Part shown: piece after piece, positions 61,426 through 64,000 of the stretch | How the letters are laid out: every line of letters begins with the position of its first letter | Numbering within the stretch: the stretch's first letter is position 1 | From: Advenella incenata | GTDB lineage: Bacteria; Pseudomonadota; Gammaproteobacteria; Burkholderiales; Burkholderiaceae_B | Length of the DNA stretch: 64,000 bases | Reading direction: 5' to 3' | Assembly: GCF_004217095.1 (NCBI RefSeq) | Contig: NZ_SHKO01000002.1 | Coordinates: 124,001-188,000 of the forward strand | Notes under the pieces: generated by a model | Told to the model about the DNA's origin: nothing | What the model saw: only the letters and a program-made list of their open reading frames with translations | Databases searched by the model: none | Position numbers and translations under genes: made by a program

Positions 61426-62367
61426 ATGGCGACATTTGATGTGGCGCTGTTTGGGGAAATGATGGTACTGCTGGTGGCCGCAGAACCGGGTCCGCTGGAA
61501 CAGGTGCATACCTTTCACAAAATGACGGCGGGCGCCGAAACCAATGTGGGCATTGCGCTGGCCCGCCTGGGCGCAAAAGTCGCCTGGGCCAGCCGGCTGG
61601 GTGACGATACCATGGGCATGTATCTGAAAAATATCATGCAGCGGGAAGCGATCGATTGCTCGCGGGTGCTGATGATGCCGCGTGAACGCACCGGCTTTAT
61701 GCTCAAAGGCAAAGTGATCGAGGGCGACCCGCCAATTGAATATTATCGCTCGGGTTCGGCCGCCAGCGCCATGACGGCAGATGATCTGGATCCGGACTGG
61801 CTGGGCCAGGCCCGCCATTTGCATGTCACCGGCATTTTCCCGGCCCTCAATGCCGGCACCTATGCACTGACCATCGCCGCCATGCAGCATATGCGCCGCG
61901 CGGGGGGAACGGTTTCCTTTGATCCCAATCTGCGCCCGGCTCTGTGGGGGTCCGCCGAACTGATGCGCTCGCGCCTGAATGAGCTGGCCGGTCTGGCCGA
62001 CTGGGTCCTGCCCGGCCTGGAAGAGGGTCGTATCCTCACCGGCGCCGACAGTGAAGAGGGGATCGCGGCGTTTTATCAGGGCCTGGGCGCACAGGCCGTT
62101 ATCGTCAAGCTGGGCGCCCGCGGCGCGTTTGGACAGGCCGGAGACCTGCAGTTCCGGGTGCCAGGCTATCCCGTGGAAAAAGTCGTGGATACCGTCGGCG
62201 CCGGGGACGGGTTTGCCGCCGGGCTGATCAGCGGCCGGCTCGAAGGGCTGGACTGGCAGGCCAGCGTACGCCGCGCTACCATCATCGGGGCCTGTGCCGT
62301 ACAGGTCGCAGGCGATACCGAAGGCTACCCCGACCGTGCCAGGCTGGCGCAGCTGGATGGGGGTTAA
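61426..62367 (+). CDS. kdgK: PfkB sugar kinase (2-dehydro-3-deoxygluconokinase-like)
   Basis: A 313-residue PfkB-family kinase. TAGAETNVGIALARLGAKVA (about 30-50), GSAASAMTADDLD and FDPNLRPALW are typical of KdgK; the catalytic motif is DTVGAGDGFAAGLISG (about 257-272). It would phosphorylate 2-keto-3-deoxygluconate to feed the same aldolase reaction as dgoK does for the galactose isomer. Good ribosome-binding site GGGAGAA eight bases upstream. A strong terminator follows. Confidence 0.88.
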   Translation: MATFDVALFGEMMVLLVAAEPGPLEQVHTFHKMTAGAETNVGIALARLGAKVAWASRLGDDTMGMYLKNIMQREAIDCSRVLMMPRERTGFMLKGKVIEGDPPIEYYRSGSAASAMTADDLDPDWLGQARHLHVTGIFPALNAGTYALTIAAMQHMRRAGGTVSFDPNLRPALWGSAELMRSRLNELAGLADWVLPGLEEGRILTGADSEEGIAAFYQGLGAQAVIVKLGARGAFGQAGDLQFRVPGYPVEKVVDTVGAGDGFAAGLISGRLEGLDWQASVRRATIIGACAVQVAGDTEGYPDRARLAQLDGG

Positions 62368-62383
62368 GGCATTCTACACATTA

Positions 62384-62412
62384 CGGAATCTCCTGATTCC
62401 GCTTCTTTTTTT
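62384..62412 (+). terminator. Intrinsic terminator after kdgK
   Basis: CGGAATC (62384-62390) pairs with GATTCCG (62395-62401) around TCCT, followed by CTTC and a seven-T run. It closes the sugar-acid operon. Confidence 0.88.
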
Positions 62413-62420
62413 GCACTGAT

Positions 62421-62434
62421 ATAATGTACATTAT
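62421..62434 (+). promoter_or_regulatory. Palindromic operator of the Phd/ParE module
   Basis: ATAATGTACATTAT is a perfect 14-base palindrome, followed by a partial second copy (TTATGTACAAATA). It overlaps a TATAAT sequence at 62420-62425 and a TTGCAC box nine bases away. Antitoxin binding here would be autoregulatory. Confidence 0.55.
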
Positions 62435-62469
62435 TATGTACAAATAGTTGTATGAATGGGAGCAATACC

Positions 62470-62769
62470 ATGGGAATCACCTCCGGTGATGTTATTTCGC
62501 TATCCCAGGCCCGGGCAAATTTGTCCGAACTGGCCGATCAGGTCAAAGGGGGCGCTGAGAAAATCATCACCAAAAATGGCGAAAGCTATGTGGCTATCAT
62601 TGATGCCCAGCGACTGGATTACTATCATCAACTGGAACGCGAGCGCATCCACTTGCTGCTCATTGATGATGCCAGCAAGGGGCTGGTCGATGTCGCCACT
62701 GGGAAAGTGAAAGATGCTCAGTCTACCCTGGCGGCAATCAAACGCCGTCGCGCCGCAGCAGCAGGCTGA
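62470..62769 (+). CDS. Phd/YefM-type antitoxin
   Basis: A 99-residue antitoxin. ATG 62470 has GGGAG eight bases upstream and is preferred over an in-frame ATG at 62452. The N-terminal Phd fold is shown by VISLSQARANLSELADQVKG and EKIITKNGESYVAIIDAQRL; the C-terminal tail would bind the toxin. The toxin gene starts 3-8 bases after its stop. Confidence 0.85.
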   Translation: MGITSGDVISLSQARANLSELADQVKGGAEKIITKNGESYVAIIDAQRLDYYHQLERERIHLLLIDDASKGLVDVATGKVKDAQSTLAAIKRRRAAAAG

Positions 62770-62777
62770 CGGTGCAT

Positions 62778-63173
62778 ATGGCAGAAACAGCTCGCTATAC
62801 CGTCAGGCTGACAGCCCACTTTGAACGCAACCTCGAACAAATTGAAGGGTTCCTGTGGGAGACCGAAGCGCCTCAGACGTTTGACGCGCTTTTGGATGAA
62901 CTGACAGACACCATCATTCCGAATCTTGCGCGTTTTCCGCATATGGGCCGTGTGTTCTCGGCCCGACCCGCACGCTCGGTCGAAGTTGCTAATGGTATTG
63001 AACGTCTGGGCGCACAATTTGACGTCATTGCCAATTCAGGCGATCAGTTGCGCGAATATGTGATGTCGAACTATTTGCTACTGTATGCAACAATCAATAC
63101 GACCGTCTACTTGCTCTCCATCCGGCATCAACGCCAACTGTCTTTCGACTTCGCAAATCACTGGCCGTCCTGA
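62778..63173 (+). CDS. RelE/ParE-family toxin
   Basis: A protein of about 131 residues with the ParE-like fold: an N-terminal helical part (ARYTVRLTAHFERNLEQIEG, FLWETEAPQTFDALLDELTD) and C-terminal strands (YVMSNYLLLYATINTTVYLL, SIRHQRQLSFDF). The start could be ATG 62778 or GTG 62772; neither has a clear ribosome-binding site, which fits coupling to the antitoxin. RelE toxins cut mRNA on the ribosome and ParE toxins poison gyrase; the sequence does not tell which. Its stop lies inside a terminator hairpin. Confidence 0.8.
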   Translation: MAETARYTVRLTAHFERNLEQIEGFLWETEAPQTFDALLDELTDTIIPNLARFPHMGRVFSARPARSVEVANGIERLGAQFDVIANSGDQLREYVMSNYLLLYATINTTVYLLSIRHQRQLSFDFANHWPS

Positions 63174-63189
63174 AAATCAGGGCTTTTTT
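63167..63189 (+). terminator. Terminator overlapping the toxin stop codon
   Basis: GTCCTGA (63167-63173) pairs with TCAGGGC (63177-63183, one G-U) with an AAA loop, then six T. The stop TGA at 63171-63173 is part of the stem. Confidence 0.8.
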
Positions 63190-63326
63190 GTCCTACCTAG
63201 GGTTTTCTACAGTTGCGGCATGTCATTCAGTGGTCTTACCATTGAACGCTAATTTGAAATCCACGGTTTACCGGGTTATTTCAGATAAACGGCCCAGCCA
63301 AAAACAGAAAAAGCGAAAAGAGACAA

Positions 63327-64000
63327 GTGAAGTTCGAAGCCATCAAATCCCGCTCCGTGTCGGAACTGGTTGCCCAGCGGTTGATCGATATGATCCGCAA
63401 GGGGCAACTGGTGGCTGGCCAGCAACTGCCGCCAGAGCGGGAGCTGGCGGTATTGTTCGATGTGGGCAGGCCCGCCGTCCGGGAAGCTATCCGGGGCCTG
63501 TCGCTGCTGGGGCTGGTCAAGATCCAGCAGGGTGAAGGCAATTTCATCAGCTCACTGAATGTGGAAGACCTGATCGAGCCGCTCAGCCTGCTGATTGACC
63601 TGCATTTTGACCAGATCAACGAACTGTTCGATGCGCGCAAGATTATCGAAGGTGGTATTACACGTCTGGCTTGCGAGCGGCTGACTGAAGCCGAAATCGA
63701 CCGTCTGCGAGTCAATGTAGAGGAAGCGCGCGCCGCGCTGGCCCGCAATGACCACGCAGCCATTCGCCATCTGGATATCGAACTGCATCAGACCATCATC
63801 AACGCCTGTGGCAATGTTTACCTGCAACGGGTGGCGCAAAGCATCAGTTTGCTCAGCCGCAAGAGCCGTACGATCACAACCGTCATTCCGTCGATCCTGC
63901 AATCGACCTTTGATGACCACGAACATATTGTGCGGGCGCTGGCCGAACGCAATCCGGCCAAGGCTTCCGAAGCCATGTACCGGCACCTGGATCATGTGCA
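63327..64000 (+). CDS. FadR-type GntR regulator (cut by window end)
   Basis: A GTG at 63327 opens a frame still running at the right edge (224 codons seen). The N-terminal winged helix is KSRSVSELVAQRLIDMIRKG, QQLPPERELAVLFDVGRPAV and REAIRGLSLLGLVKIQQGEG. A FadR-C (FCD) domain follows, with DARKIIEGGITRLACERLTE and DIELHQTIINACGN containing the usual metal-binding His/Asp positions. FadR-type GntR proteins include DgoR, the galactonate repressor, so control of the dgoK-dgoA-kdgK set is possible, but a toxin-antitoxin pair lies between them. Confidence 0.9.
   Translation, partial: MKFEAIKSRSVSELVAQRLIDMIRKGQLVAGQQLPPERELAVLFDVGRPAVREAIRGLSLLGLVKIQQGEGNFISSLNVEDLIEPLSLLIDLHFDQINELFDARKIIEGGITRLACERLTEAEIDRLRVNVEEARAALARNDHAAIRHLDIELHQTIINACGNVYLQRVAQSISLLSRKSRTITTVIPSILQSTFDDHEHIVRALAERNPAKASEAMYRHLDHV

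Noticed and set aside
1..64000. CRISPR arrays, tRNA or rRNA genes
   Set aside because: No regularly spaced repeat arrays and no tRNA or rRNA-like segments were recognised by eye.

Overview
The window looks like chromosomal DNA of a betaproteobacterium, most likely family Alcaligenaceae. The clues are Bordetella/Advenella-like ribosomal proteins (for example the long basic tail of S3), a gene order of rpsL-rpsG-fusA-tuf-rpsJ, TAT and lipoprotein signals typical of Gram-negatives, and a metabolism built on ABC importers and organic or sugar acids. The genus is a guess; an Advenella-like organism would fit. No rRNA, tRNA, CRISPR array or transposase was recognised.

Layout. 0-4.3 kb: the end of a citrate-lyase-type aldolase gene, and on the other strand a response regulator / FecR-LysM protein / CHASE2 histidine kinase operon. 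4.3-10.2 kb: a promoter-rich region, then rpsL, rpsG, fusA, tuf and rpsJ, closed by a strong terminator directly after rpsJ. 10.2-49.6 kb: about 40 kb of non-ribosomal genes where rplC would normally follow rpsJ. They are a methionine importer (metNIQ), a glyoxalase, a two-gene membrane sugar dehydrogenase, rmuC, a probable lysine/2-aminoadipate pair, an ATP-grasp / alpha-E / transglutaminase operon behind a sigma-54 promoter, an amino-acid oxidase + branched-chain ABC importer + regulator + imine reductase operon, and a large deoxyribose-type regulon (deoR, ABC importer, PfkB kinase, mutarotase, ALDH16-like enzyme, deoC, FGGY kinase) with tandem DeoR operators. 49.6-54.9 kb: the rest of the S10 operon (rplC to rpsQ) with its own sigma-70 promoter and a roughly 330-nt structured leader. 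It ends in a terminator, and the spc operon does not follow. 55-64 kb: an MliC-like lipoprotein, a VapBC module, two GlcD-type FAD oxidases, a 2-keto-3-deoxy sugar acid module (dgoK, dgoA, kdgK), a Phd/ParE-type module, and the start of a FadR-type regulator cut by the window end.

How the parts work together. The S10 operon is split into two transcription units. The unit lacking rpsJ has gained a long leader with a nested helix of about 105 nt, a good candidate for an undescribed autoregulatory RNA. The deo regulon is internally consistent: a close DeoR homologue, operators nearly matching the E. coli DeoR box, an importer, a kinase, an aldolase and an aldehyde dehydrogenase give a full path from 2-deoxyribose to glyceraldehyde-3-phosphate and acetate. 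The ATP-grasp/alpha-E/transglutaminase operon is the least understood system here. It looks like a peptide-ligation/peptidase module without the Anbu protease that often accompanies it, and its sigma-54 promoter suggests control by nitrogen or another enhancer-dependent signal.

All starts, promoters, hairpins and operators were read by eye from the sequence. No alignment, folding or database search was run.
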